Part shown: positions 45,550 through 57,839 of the stretch, piece by piece
Layout of the letters: every line of letters starts with the position of its first letter
Numbering within the stretch: position 1 is the stretch's first letter
Source: Omphiscola glabra
Taxonomy: Eukaryota; Mollusca; Gastropoda; Lymnaeidae
NCBI GenBank assembly: GCA_964017045.1
Contig: OZ024806.1
Coordinates: forward strand, 5,104,488-5,168,487
Reading direction: 5' to 3'
DNA length: 64,000 nt
Translations under genes and position numbers: made by a program
Notes under the pieces: generated by a model
What the model saw: only the letters and a program-made list of their open reading frames with translations
Told to the model about the DNA's origin: nothing
Databases searched by the model: none

Positions 45550-45670
45550 ATGTTTTTTACTTGGGACTTGTGGTTTAGGGATTTATTTAGCGTTCAGGTT
45601 AGGGATAGGTGTAGGGTTCAGGTTAGTATTACGGTTCAGTTTAGGGATTAGGTTTAGGGATGGTGGCCGT
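45550..45670 (+). repeat. Degenerate TTAGGG/GGTTAGGG-like words
   Basis: Repeated TTTAGGGAT, GTTCAGGTTAGG and GTAGGGTTCAGG words. Similar clusters occur at 640-660, 19385-19440 and 20640-20700. It is not a clean telomere repeat. Confidence 0.6.
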
Positions 45671-45942
45671 TCATCACAAAGAATTATGTATCGCCTGATA
45701 ATTTTTCTTTAAATTTGATTAGCTTTTTGCTAATTTTTAACACTTTTTATTTGTAATTTGTAGCATTTTTTTTGTGCTTCTTATATATAATTTTCAAATT
45801 TTCCTTTTATTTCATATTTTTATGGACATTAGACACTTACGTTCCAAAAATAATTTGAAGTCTTCACTTTGAAAAGTGAAGGTAAAATAATGCTAACTTT
45901 ATATATATATTTTTTTTAAATGGTTGTTGTTGCAGTTTAATC

Positions 45943-46350
45943 TGTTGCGGTCCACTTTCGTTAGTCTAGGGTCTTCTATAAGGTTGATGAATATACTCTG
46001 CCACACCAGATCCAATAAAGAACAAACAACAGCATTAAATGAAGATACAATAATAGTACTTTTATTACATGATCTATTCTATGCCAATGTCAATTCATCA
46101 ATGAAGATAATAATGACTCTCTTCTCTCTAACTAATCTTGACTACACTAACTCTAACAATCTACTCTGGACTCCTGGCTCTACTAACTCACAACTAACCA
46201 GCTCACCACTTTTTATCCCCTACGTCTGTTCACCCCCACCCAGCTACACTAAAGCTCAACACGAACCAATTTCACCTCTGACCTCACAATCTACGCTAAC
46301 ACTCTCACAGTCGCCAGCCCAGACATTCATTAACGATCCAGGTCGTAACA
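45943..46350 (-). mobile_element. Solo LTR candidate (minus orientation)
   Basis: On the minus strand the 408-bp block starts TGTTACGACC and ends GGACCGCAACA (TG...CA ends). It contains a TATA-like GGGGATAAAAAG near 46208-46220 and an AATAAA signal near 46065-46075, in LTR order. No internal retrotransposon region flanks it and I see no matching 4-6 bp target duplication, so the borders may be off. The 194-codon plus-strand frame across it (45924-46508) is antisense to this LTR and not considered a gene. Confidence 0.5.
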
Positions 46351-46509
46351 GTTGTCTTTTAATTTTAAAGTGGTCCAGAGATAACTGCATAACTTACAAC
46401 ATATCAAATGTGTGCACATTTTTGTCACCTGTCCCAAAATTACCTATTGTCAATAACTGTCTTTTAAAAAAAGTAAATAACTTTGTTTACACTCGAAATC
46501 CAGATTAAT

Positions 46510-49500
46510 ACCCCATAGTAGCTCATTTAAAAACAAAAACAAATAATTTAATAACATTAGCACAAATACATATTTTTTTAATATGATTTGATTCTTTTAT
46601 TTACGGGTATACTGTATTGATTTGGAGAATGGTTTAAATTGGCCTTATGAGCCTTATTATTATTACTATTGAAAGATTTATATACATATATATACATAGG
46701 CCTATGTTAGTACTATATATAGTCTTATAAGTAAATGCTAGCCCCACCCCAACTTATTATTTGTAGGGTCCATTATTCATTATATGTAAATAATATTTTA
46801 AGGAATATTGTGATTCTTAAGACATAACTTTAGTGAAAATATTTTTAAAATGTTCACTTGCCTTAGATATTGAAAAATCCTTTATATCACAATATTCCGC
46901 AATAGAATTATTATATAATCCTCAGTATTCTCAAAGAAAAACACACTTTCTGGCACAGTAATACAAGAATTACTTAAGATATTACTAAAGAACAATAATA
47001 AAACCTTGTACTTACCTCAAACAAATGACTAGAACTTGTTTTAATTTCTTTCAAGCTCCAAAGTTGATTCAAATGTTGATTTTTAAAAAAAGATTACTAA
47101 CTTAAATTAAATGACATACTAATTTTTTTGTCATATTCATATGATATGGTACTAAAATACATATATAGAAAAGGGTAAAATAAAAGTGTAATTGAGAAAT
47201 GAATCATAAAAATATTAAACAATTTCACAGAAAATTTGAATTAATATCTAAAGAATGTTATTATTATTGGGAAATTTAAAAAATATATATTTAAACAAAG
47301 TTAATTAATTAAATACTAATAATTGACAAGTCAGCATATTTATGCATTTTTTATAAATATATTTTTTTTAATTTTGCGGAATATTAACAATAGCTATACT
47401 TATATTTTTGGGGTTTTATTTTAGAAGAACTCATATTTAACTATGTTCCCTGTAAATATTAAATATTATATTTTTGTCTTATTTTATAATAAAGTTATAG
47501 GTGTAAAAATTAAAAGCATAATAAGGGTCATGAGATGTGGGGATAAACCCAAGAATGAAAAAGTGGTTTTGAGGTCCTTACTAAAAAATTCATAACTTTT
47601 GAACCACTTGAGCTAGAACGTTGAACTTGGTGTTTTTGTAATCCATTCTCTAGGCTCTATATAGCATGTAGTGTTTTAATATTTAAAAAATGTTCTGAAA
47701 ATTTCATCAAAGTGCCTACTTTGCCTACAACTACTGCTACTGTACTTGACTTTGCTGACTCTACTTATGATATATTGTATTTAAAATAGGTGGTCTTAAC
47801 AATTAAAAAAAAAATTTAATGGGCCATATGCCTACATTCTACATCTACACTCATTCTATCAATATCATAATTCATAGTCATTCATATATTTTGTATATAG
47901 CCTACATTCTACACCTACAACATTCACTTTGTGAGAGAAATGTGTAGGTCTAACAGGTCAAAGTACTCAAAGTGAGATTGATTATCATAGGCCCAACTTA
48001 CTGATTACACTTACATTACACTGTCAGGACTTAGAGTAGAATAAGACTAAGATTGCTCACAACTAGTTATTTTAACATATTCATTTCAGACTTTTAAATT
48101 TTTTCTAATAAACAAAGGTAACTCATCTATAGTATAGGTCTATAATCGATATAATATATATGGGCCTACTAGTTATAGTCATCATAACATGAGTATCTCT
48201 ATCGATAGAGGCTCATACTTGCATAATGAGATAGGCCTGTTAGCTGTTAACAGTGAAAGTGAAATGCTAATATACTGGCTGTACTAGACTCATTTCTTTA
48301 TAATTGTTTAGGTTAGTGAAAGCCGTTTACAACCAAAGTGAGCAGGTACATTACAGTACATACAAATATTACTAGAAGTAGCACTTGGGCTTAGTCTTAG
48401 ACATCTTAGTGACTTACAGTAGAACCAACAGTGTCCAACTAACTCACTGTAAACCCTAACACTACTCTGGGACCAGTAACAATAGTATTATACTCTAGAG
48501 GCAACTCTAGGAGTCCAAGTCAAGGTAATCAAGGTTTTAAAAAAATCGTAAAAATCCAATGCTTATATTATTGTGCTTATTGTAACAAAAGAGTGCTTTA
48601 AAAAATTTAATTAACTCCTGTGTATTTCTTTATTCCAAATCAGTTCAAAGTAGTAGCCTAAGTTTACAAAAATATGTTTTACTAATTACATAAGTTACTA
48701 TTGGTTGGTTAATTTTTAGTTGATAGTGAGAGATAGACCTATTATCTTCATCTGATAACTCTAAAAACTTTACTCCCAATGTTGAAATATTTCTTTGACC
48801 TTTAGTTTTATTAAATATGAATAAGAATGGGTGTGTTTGACAATTATTTTTTTCTTTCTTTATTAAATTTGCCCTGGTGAACTATTTTTCTGAGAGGATC
48901 AAGATGTTTGATAAATTATATAACTTATTTTAAAACTTTAATTTCTTAACTTCTTTTCATATTCTGTCTTTTGTTGATGGAATGCCTCTATTTACAAAAT
49001 GCATTCTTTGCAATATCATTTAAACTGATGGTAAAAACAAGTATACAAACCATAAACAAATAGCAACCCGGTGGATGATGAATACAAAACTCACCTACTT
49101 TTGAACTCAACAATACACATTCACTAAACATTTTTGTTTGTGTGATTATCAAAAGAACCATATAATTGAATTAAAAGTTATACATAATTAATAGTTGATG
49201 ATGAAATACGTAATAACATGTTTGAATTAAGTTGGTTAAATGGAATTCAGATAACAAATTGCTGTTGTTTTTTTAAATCAGACTTTTAAATATACTTATG
49301 AAAATAAAAAACTTAAAAAGTAATAGCCATACAGTATAATGTATAAAACAGGCACTAGCTTCAAGTGTCCAAATATACCAAAATGTTTCCAAAAATAGAT
49401 GACTGCGTCTAACAATGAAATAAATGTAAACTGCTACTTTTTAATCTGGCCTTTTTAAGTGGAGAATTTGGGAACCCGTTGTAAAAACCAATCTCAGGTT

Positions 49501-49850
49501 TAAAACAAGATTCCTAAAAGGGATAATCGGTATACCAAAAAAAATAATATTTTTAAAATATATATTTATTAACATCCCAAGTTTAGATAAGGACACTTTC
49601 AATTATTCTAATCATGTCTGTCATTTGTGCCACAGTTAATCTGGAAGAGGAATGAAAGATTTTTCATGTGAACGTTGTGTTAGGGTTAGGGAACCCACTT
49701 TATTATAAGAGCCATCTATACATAGCTCTGATTAATTATTATTTCTGATCTTATTTTTTTTGGTGAAGGAGATTATAGCTTTATTTATTAAAGGGGTATT
49801 TTCTAATGTACTTATCATTTTCAGTTTGTTGAGAGAGTATGAATGTAAGT
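46510..49850. other. Long AT-rich gene desert
   Basis: No supported gene, RNA or element over about 3.3 kb. Composition is strongly AT-rich with scattered TA-rich runs and isolated TAGGCCTA-like words. Confidence 0.5.
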
Positions 49851-49854
49851 GTAA

Positions 49855-50032
49855 GATAATTAAGCAGACGATTCAGCTATATGCCATCTTCAGCAGACAA
49901 CACTGAACAATATGTATTTGAAACCATACGTTTTATTTTTTAATTTAAATTTATTTGATATATTGTTTTGTCTTTATTGAATTGTTTTGTCTGCTGAAAA
50001 GGGCATATAGAGGAAACGTCTGCTTAATTATC
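49855..50032. repeat. Inverted repeat with hammerhead-like arms
   Basis: Arm 1 (49855-49902) starts GATAATTAAGCAGACG. Arm 2 (49984-50032), read on the minus strand, starts identically and continues TTTCCTCTATATGCCCTTTT against ATTCAGCTATATGCCATCTT in arm 1. The spacer is about 80 bp. On the plus strand arm 2 contains CTGAAAAGGGCATATAGAGG then AAACGTC, like the CTGANGA-stem-GAAAC-GTC pattern of Penelope-like terminal ribozymes. No coding part of such an element lies beside it. Confidence 0.65.
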
Positions 50033-50039
50033 ATGTCTT

Positions 50040-51700
50040 TTATTTTCAAACCTAAACATATCTTGTTCCACTATTTACAGTCAATTCTCATTCGGTCTAT
50101 GGTATAGTATTTTTTTCCCAGTTATGTAATTTATGTAATAATTGTTGATTTTGGATACGCTAATCGGTAAGGGAGGATAAGAATTTTTATGCCTTGCTTG
50201 GCCAACTATTGTATGCCTTCTGGCTAGACACTGTTTACTGTCTGACTTGGCATTTAGCAGGGTTATTCTTTTCCGTTTTGGTGCCCACTTTTGTAATTTT
50301 CCTTCCTTTAAAAAAAAAATCAAATGTGATGTTGCATAACTTACTTTACTCTGTACTTGATCTAAAGTTTTCAATGTCTCTACTCTGTACTTGAATGTTG
50401 CAGGTTGGATAGATCGAAAGCTTGCAACACTGCATTGGAAAAAGCAGATGAGGATTTCCGGAGGTTCTTGATTAACCCTTCTTGTCTAATGTATGCTCTG
50501 GCCCTGCGCTAGATGAGGTCGCTTACCAAATCCTGCACTAACATTTTCGTGAAAGCCTTCTAAGTCACATGACTTTTATACAAGATAAAAGTGACGTCAC
50601 ATTCCCCTTCACTTTTAAATCTGACTCTTATCTTGTAGCTTTCCTATAACCCTCCCCCACTCCCAACTTTAATAACGCCCTCGCCATTTTCACTAATTCC
50701 CCAGCCAGATTTCATCCTTTTCCTGCCTGGGCGTTGATTCTCCATTTCCTCTGTGTCCACACACTGTAGGTCAGGATGACCCTTAATAGCTTTCACCGGC
50801 TTGTGAAATGTATGATACCTTTCCCCCCATTTTTTGTCTTTCGTCAGCTGACCTGAGTGTATGCTTGGGAGTAATACTGTTTACAAGCTTCTGGTGTGTG
50901 TGTGTGCATGTTTTTTTTTTTAAATAAAATAATTTTACTCAAAACATTACTAATTTTTTAATGGCATTATTTATTAATCGCTCATCAGCATGTATGATGA
51001 GTATATACTATAGACAGTGATGAAGTCAAGTCTGCATTGCTAGTTCATTGATACTGTGGCATTATGCATTAATCACGAATAGGCGTGGAGATTTCTTCTG
51101 ACATTGACAGTGCATGACTTGATATGCTTTGCATTCCACGGTCAATGATTGTGAATATCAATTCCTGCTGTGGTACACTTACTCTGTAAAGCGCACAGCT
51201 TCTGCTACTATTTATTTTCCGACTTCACCACTGAGCGCATGCTTACATTAATTACTAACGCCGTGTCAATCATTGGCAGTGCTCATGGATGTGTCAGTGT
51301 CAGATGCTTGTATTCCATTGCACCAAGTAAATAGCTGAGACTCTTTTTGGGCACGAGTTTTGAGTGTTGTAAACTGTCTAAAGTAATATTTGACATGTGA
51401 TTTAGAACTCGGCCTTCTCTCTGGCATAACTTAATAGTTTAATCTCCTGTGCACGAGGCGCAAGGGCGGCTTCGACGCTTGACATGGGGAGTGGGACTCG
51501 AAACATTGGACATCAGCATTTAAAACTAGTGTCAAAGTGTCGACTGACATGGGTATATGAAAATCGTGTCCATTGCACTACATATCAATACCAGGGGATC
51601 CCCTTGACACATCAAAGGCCAGTCGGCCCCGTCACACGGCGTGGGTGGAACAAGATCTATGTACCTCATCACAGCTAGCAGCCCTGCGACGAGAATGTGC
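50040..51700. other. Non-coding stretch
   Basis: Less AT-rich than its left neighbour, but without a supported gene. A (GT)n run lies near 50890-50908. Confidence 0.4.
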
Positions 51701-51704
51701 TTGA

Positions 51705-51790
51705 ACAAGGGTGGGCTTCCGATGGCCCATGGGCCACATGCGGCCTGCTGAAACGGTTCATGCGACCCGCAAGATCTTCCGGGACTGGAT
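51705..51790 (+). mobile_element. Possible hAT MITE remnant
   Basis: GGCCCATGGGCCACATGCGGCC and CATGCGACCCGCAAGATC resemble the sub-terminal GGCC-rich blocks of the CAGGCCTGCACAAC family, but neither clean end is present. Confidence 0.35.
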
Positions 51791-51799
51791 TAATGTTTG

Positions 51800-53900
51800 C
51801 TGTAACTGTAAGTTAATATCAGTGCATCAATTTTAAACTCCAAAAATGGCAATCGTAGCATATTAAAAAAAAATATCATTCCGCTGCTTTCTAACTTCTT
51901 TAATTAATGATGTGTATGAGGTAGATTAAAAATGATCACGCTGACTGCCCGAAAACCAATTCCATACGACCGAAACAATAAACAAGGGTTGCCCACTCCA
52001 GTTCCTGGTTTATTAAACGGTACATCTGAACTAATTCATCTTAATTGTGTTGCCGTACACTCCAGTGGCCGAGTTGATAGACCTGTGGGTTACTCATGCT
52101 AGAACACGGGCACAAACTTGGTGATAACGTTCTTTATGTGTTGATATCTTTAGATTGATAACCTCTGTGTGGATGTAAAGTACGATCATTCCAAACTGGG
52201 GTTTATCTTTAATATGCACATTTTTTAGGTCAGATCATAAATGAAGTCTAAGACAAATCTGAGTTTATTTCGATTGAACCTCCGTTGTTAAAGACGAGCA
52301 ACTTACAGAGGCGCGTAGGTCGTGAAGTACTGCTACTGGTGGTGTTAGCAGCCGGACCAACTGACATTATTTCTATTTCCTATTAACAAAGTTTATGAAC
52401 ATAAATAAGTATCAGAATTTTTTTCAGTTCGGTCACTGTTACTAAAGAATATTACACGAAATATTATATTTAAAAACCAATTCAACTTCAACAAATTACG
52501 TTTGCGTTATTGATTGTTCTGGCTTAGCTGTCTGCGAAATATTACTCTTACACATGCGTAAGGTCTACAACCTTTATAGTTTACTGATCAAACTACACAC
52601 AATGACGTGCTGGGGATGTTGAAAGAAGTGGGGTTATGCATTAATTTTATTGTTGACAAGTTATTAGCGAGAATATTATGCTTGCTGGCATGGTTTTGCG
52701 TTGTTTTTATTTTGTATCCGGTTGTATGGAATACCCGACTGGTCAGACATGATGAACGTATAGCGCAAGGACAATCCATCGTTGTTTAATGTTTAAATAG
52801 CTGATAACTGGTTTTCTGATTTCCCAGGTTTTCTTGAACCGGTCCGCGAGCCTGACGTTGTCGGTCAGCACAACATGGATATTTATGGTCGAATATAAAT
52901 AAAATACCATTAATAAATCTGGCACTGGCACCGGTCCCTAGAAGAATGTTGAAACGTGTCCGCCGGTCCTGGTACAATTTTGAAACGTGTCCACTTGTGG
53001 TCCGTCGATTCTGAAAGTTTGTGATGCGCTGATGTACAATTATTTACAAGGAATGTCGATGCCAATTGGCTATCTCAAACTATAAATACCGGGTACATAT
53101 ATTGAATAAAAATATCGCGTGAAAGCTATGTTATAATCAGCAAATCAGTTGGATGCAAACGTAAATGTTGTTCACATAAGGATCGTTATAAAATATTTCT
53201 ACAGATGGAATGTGATTTAAAGACTTTTAAAAACCCCTCCCCCCCCCCCTCTCACCCGGCCTTTTTATATATTATACAATTGCTAATTATAGAGTGTAGC
53301 TTTTAATGTCGTTATATTTAGATTTAAAGAACACTGATATCTTAGCACAGGAATAACAAGACACGACAAAGCCCTCCGTTTAATCAATATTATGTTATCG
53401 CTTCGAAACCTGTTTAAACCCAGTTTTCGTCACCATCGCCGTCATATGACGTCACGGAGATTTTTTTTAAAAAAGTTGTGTTATCTTTTTTTTTTTGTTT
53501 AAACAGTACATTTATGAGGAAATAGGTCATACGTGTTTGAATAAATGTTAATTATTGTAAAATACAATTGTGTAATATTTTATTGGGAGTCGAGTATTTT
53601 CTTATTAATGAATGAATGTCATTACGTCAGCATTAGAGATATTCTGCTCTGACTCCACGATTTAGACTTGTCAGATCTGACAGAAAGATAAAAGCTTGTC
53701 AACAACTGTTGGACTGGCTGATTTGATGGGGTAGGTCTGATAGAAACATAAATACCGGGTACCGTACATGTCAACACACTGTTGGCTGATTTGATAGAAA
53801 CATATACGTGTCAACAAGCTGGATTGAGTTCAATGGGACAATTCCGTGGATCACGTGTAGCAGAACCAGATACATTTACAACTTTAATAATTGACGACTA
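51800..53900. other. Non-coding stretch
   Basis: No supported gene. TTGAAACGTGTCC occurs twice within 40 bp at about 52947-52992, and a C-rich run lies at 53238-53250. A tRNA-like GTGGCCGAGTTGATAGA at 52065 was considered and not accepted. Confidence 0.4.
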
Positions 53901-53908
53901 CAAGTGTA

Positions 53909-55331
53909 CAGGGCTACCACACCTTGGGAAATTTCCCAAGATCTTGGGAATTCACGACCCCCATTGGGATCTGGGGAATAATTTTGAAAATCGGGCAAAA
54001 CCTTGGGAAATACAGGGGGAAGATTTTACATATTTTGAAAAAATGAAAACAACATATGTGATAAAATTTAAGTGAAAATAAAGCAAAATAGTTTTTAAAG
54101 TAACAAGGGAAAAATGTATTGTTTTAACTCTTTTCTGGTTTTAATTTTTTAAACCATTCATAAATAAATAAGAAATCTTCCGAAATTAAAGTTAATATTG
54201 TGAAGTATTAAAAAGTTAATAATTAAAGAAATTCAATATTCTCTTCATTTTTTTTTACATTGAATACTAAAAATTACATCCAGGTGTTGAAAGTTTATCA
54301 AATTGACCTTGTACACCATATGCATAGAACAGTCTCAACAATAAATAAACAGATAATAAATCTTGAAATCACAAAGGAAATCAATATAGACTGTTAATAT
54401 ATAGAATTTATGAGGGGGGGTAGTAGGCTCGGAAACTTTATCATTAGGCTCTCAATAGACATTAGTAACCATACGAAAAACAGTACAAGCCAAAGAGGGA
54501 ACAATAGTGTTCAATAAAGAATCGATAGTAAAATATGATGAATTTCAGTTACTTCTACAGCGTGTTCAAACTATGATGCGATGCATCTGTTAAAAAATCC
54601 AGCCTAATTTTCATCAATTGGAACAAATAATAGTTGTGCATTTACACACAGGTAATTAAGATATTAAAATTATACCGGTATGTTGTAGGATTATAACTGA
54701 AAAGTTCATTTAAACAGTATCTTGTTTGAAAAAAAATTATTATAATTATAATGTAAATTTACAATTTAAAAAATACTTATTGTCTTCATATAATATCAAT
54801 CCATTTAACTACAATTATTATTATTAAATTCTGCTTTATTGCTTTGCAAACCCCATCACTAATCTACAGACTTACAATAAGAAAAAAACATGTTTTGATG
54901 ATGAACCTTTTGCCCATGTAATAGTTGTAAAGAGATTTGTGTGTTGATTAGCCATGTGAGCTTTGTTTCAAAGTGACTTCTATAACACATGTAGATGATA
55001 TTTTTACCAGAAAATTTGGAGGTAATATTTAATTTAGTAGCCTAACTCCAGTGGGGTATTGATAATTTGGATTATAAATTAATTTTTTTTTTTTTCAAAA
55101 TCAATTTTTTTTTTGGGATAAAGATTTTTTTAAAATGTCTTTTAAAATAAATTTCAGTCAATTATTGTACCCCGAGTTTCAGGGGCATTAATTCAAGCTA
55201 ATGTTGCATTAATTACTACATAGAAAACACCTTTTAAAGAAAACTCTTATATATTTATATGATCTTGGGAAATCTTGGGAAATTTTTTGACAAAATCTTG
55301 GGAAATTTTTAAAAAGTGAGTGGCAGCCCTG
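53909..55331. mobile_element. Non-autonomous hAT transposon, 1.42 kb, perfect target duplication
   Basis: The ends CAGGGCTACCAC and GTGGCAGCCCTG are 12-bp inverted repeats with one mismatch. The flanks carry a perfect 8-bp duplication CAAGTGTA (53901-53908 and 55332-55339), the hAT signature. Sub-terminal CTTGGGAAAT-type words cluster at both ends (about 53932, 53945, 54003; 55264, 55275, 55300) and may be transposase-binding sites. The AT-rich interior encodes no transposase, so mobility would depend on another copy. Confidence 0.9.
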
Positions 55332-55339
55332 CAAGTGTA

Positions 55340-56000
55340 ACAGTTCTGTCTAAATGCCTTTTTACTGGGATTACAGTGGATTCCGATCTGAGTTAGGGTC
55401 GCTTATAAAGGGTAAATGGGAGGTGTAAACACGGATAAGGGCCATACTGGAAATGTGACTAGGTCGTCTAGGTCCGTTCAAATGGCAGGCGTCGTTTTTG
55501 AAAATGAATGGTTAGGACAACACAATTGGATGCATCAACAGGGTAGAGTCGTTATTTCAGAGAAAATAAAAATGTGTTTCTCCATTTGTTTTAAATGACA
55601 ATTTCAAATTGGTGGAATAAAAAAAGTGGTCCGTGAATAGAAAATATTTCACCTTAAAAATCAGGCTATGACAAATAGCTTATGTCCACTTGATCACAGC
55701 AATGATTTGTTTTGTAGATACAGTTACTGTACTCCCCAGCTTCATCAGGTTTACTAATGTCTTTGTTCAGAAAATGATGCACCTGGGGTTAGCCTTGGAT
55801 AATAAAGTAAGATGAATCATATGCATTTGGTCAGTGACTCATTTATTCATCAGAGATTTGGTTTAGAACTTGTTGATCTGTGTACATGTTCTGTCTGCTC
55901 CTAAGTCCATCTTACTACGGACAATTTAACTTTTTGATGTGATATATTTTGGCCTTCCTACTTATTATTGGTAGGTCATTGTTCTTCTTCAAAATTATGC
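55340..56000. other. Non-coding stretch
   Basis: Host DNA to the right of the hAT insertion; no gene is supported. Confidence 0.4.
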
Positions 56001-56004
56001 ACTG

Positions 56005-56205
56005 AATTGAAATCAACAGGTTTGTTCTTATATTTGAAAACTCATTTCTGCTGTGAACTGTAATGAACAGGATTGTTCTTATGTTTGGAAACTCATTTCT
56101 GCAGTGAGCTGTAATGAACAGGTTTGTTCTTATGTTTGGAAACTAATTTCGGGAGTGGATTGCAATCATCAGGTTCGTTTTTGTATTTGAAAACTCATCC
56201 GAAGT
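56005..56205 (+). repeat. Tandem repeat, 51-bp unit, four copies
   Basis: CAGG(T/A)TTGTTCTTAT-type starts lie at 56017, 56068, 56119 and 56170. Each unit continues with TTTG.AAACTCATTTCTGC.GTGA.CTGTAATGAA. Non-coding. Confidence 0.85.
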
Positions 56206-56733
56206 TTTTATTTTTCCCACCAAATATTTTTGTAGCGCAAATAAGTTATAAATATTTAATTCCATTTTTTTAAGCCCGCAAAGAAAAATTTATAAACTCC
56301 TCCTTTTTAAAAAGGCAGATTTCTGATACATCTCCGTGTTCCACCAGTTGTCATAGACACATAAGTCATAAGCCACATCTTGACAGCAAGAATTAGCCAT
56401 TTGCATACATGAAGGCTTTATAGCTGATCCAATCATGAACAATGAATGTATAATGAGACAATATGATGGAAACAATAGATTTTTACTTGTGCAAGGAGAG
56501 GAAATATATGGATTTGTTGTGTGTGGTAGAGAACAGAACAGTTGATTAAAGGCAATAATGGCTGTGGGTGGTTGCATATTGTCTCAGCCATCTTTGTTTT
56601 CATTTAAAAAAAAAATTAAAAATGTTGATTTAGAATTTAGACTATGAAGATAGATTAATTAGACACAAACAATCTGTGTCAATATAACAATATCTGTTGA
56701 GCTTTTATAATAATTTTACATTATACATAAGTA

Positions 56734-56759
56734 GACGTTTCAGCACATGCCTTCTTCAA
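56734..56759 (-). other. Hammerhead-like motif 3' of the Penelope-like fragment
   Basis: The minus strand reads TTGAAGAAGGCATGTGCTGA then AACGTC. It matches CTGANGA-stem II-GAAAC-GTC except for T in place of the first C. It lies downstream of the GIY-YIG coding fragment on the same strand, where Penelope-like elements carry such motifs in their pseudo-LTRs. Self-cleavage is not shown. Confidence 0.5.
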
Positions 56760-57004
56760 TACAACAACAAGACATTTAAATAAGTATACATTAAATTTAC
56801 ATAATATATAAACCCTACCTAAAAAAAAGACAAAATAGGAGTGGGCGCAGAAACCAGACAGAAACAAAATAAAGAAGAATGGAAAGGAAGTGACTTGAAG
56901 TAAAATGTAAAAGCCCAATCAGGAAAAAGACATGGCAGTTATGTAAAATTGTGGATTTGGTTTATCCCATATGGAGTCAATGTACCAAATCTTGTTATTA
57001 ATTT

Positions 57005-57471
57005 ATCTCCATATAGATCCTATCCGGTGTGTTACTAGTATACAGTATACCAGTAACTGGGATGTCTAAATTGCCATCATGGTTAGTGCTATTAAAATGT
57101 TTGGAGACAGGACATAGAGCCTGTTTATTTATGTTATAGAGCTGTTCTCTAAAACGGTATCCAAGGCAATGACCTGTCTCTCCTACATATTATTTACCGC
57201 ACTTTTTCCATAGGATGTTGTAAATCACGTTGCGACTTGTGCAGATAAAGTCATCTTTTATTCTGAATATTTCCAGAGGGAAAGTGATCTTATCAACTTC
57301 AATCACGTAGGGACATGTGTTACAATGGCTAGGACTGCAACTTTTGATGCTTTTATGTGCTTGAATAGTCGGGAGGTGGCTTCTAACTAGCATGTCCCTA
57401 AGGCACTTGTCCCTCCGGAAAGCAAAAAGAGGAGGTTTTCTGAAAATCTCATTGGTGACAAGATCTGCCAT
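57005..57471 (-). mobile_element. Penelope-like element fragment: GIY-YIG endonuclease
   Basis: The minus frame encodes FRRDKCLRDMLVRSHLP, CSPSHCNTCPYV, IFRIKDDFICTSRNVIYNIL and WKKCGK. After a stop it continues YVGETGHCLGYRFREQL, CPVSKHFNSTNHDG and IYMEIN. RR..CLRDLLVRS, the CxxC linker, NVIY.I (GIY-equivalent) and YVGETG (YIG-equivalent) are the endonuclease half of a Penelope-like element. The RT is missing on the 5' side, and the copy is dead because of the stop. Confidence 0.85.
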
Positions 57472-57734
57472 AAGAATTGAGGGGTTTTCAGAACCAGAAA
57501 AGAGCTTTAAGGTTAGAGGGATGAAAAATTAAAATAAATTTAGACCTATCACTAGCGTCAGAATGAGTAGCTTTAAAAGAATCCATCTAGTCATACCTTT
57601 AACTCGAGTGGCAGCTGCTTTTAAAATTTGCTCAGGATATGACCTGTGTTGGAAAAATTCCAACATGAAGAGTGTGGTTGTAAATCTAAATTATTGTAAA
57701 TGTTGGTGGGTGGGGGGGTGTGGGAGGTGGGTTA

Positions 57735-57830
57735 GTTGTCAATACTTGATCCTTTCAGAACATGCAAGAAAAGGAAAACTAATAAAAATCTGCTTAGTAA
57801 GGTTTTGGTATTTTTAGATTGTATTGTGAA
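57735..57830 (+). repeat. ~95-bp dispersed duplicate, copy 1
   Basis: TCAATACTTGATCCTTTCAG..AACATGC..GAAAA..AAACTAATAAAAATCTGC then TTAGTAAGGTTTTGGTAT matches 60340-60425 with few changes. Origin unknown. Confidence 0.75.
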
Positions 57831-57839
57831 TATAGGGGT

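Noticed and set aside
45924..46508. 194-codon plus-strand frame
   Set aside because: It runs antisense through a solo LTR candidate and shows no known domain.
52060..52125. tRNA-like sequence GTGGCCGAGTTGATAGA
   Set aside because: The B box is degenerate and no cloverleaf forms; at most an old SINE remnant.
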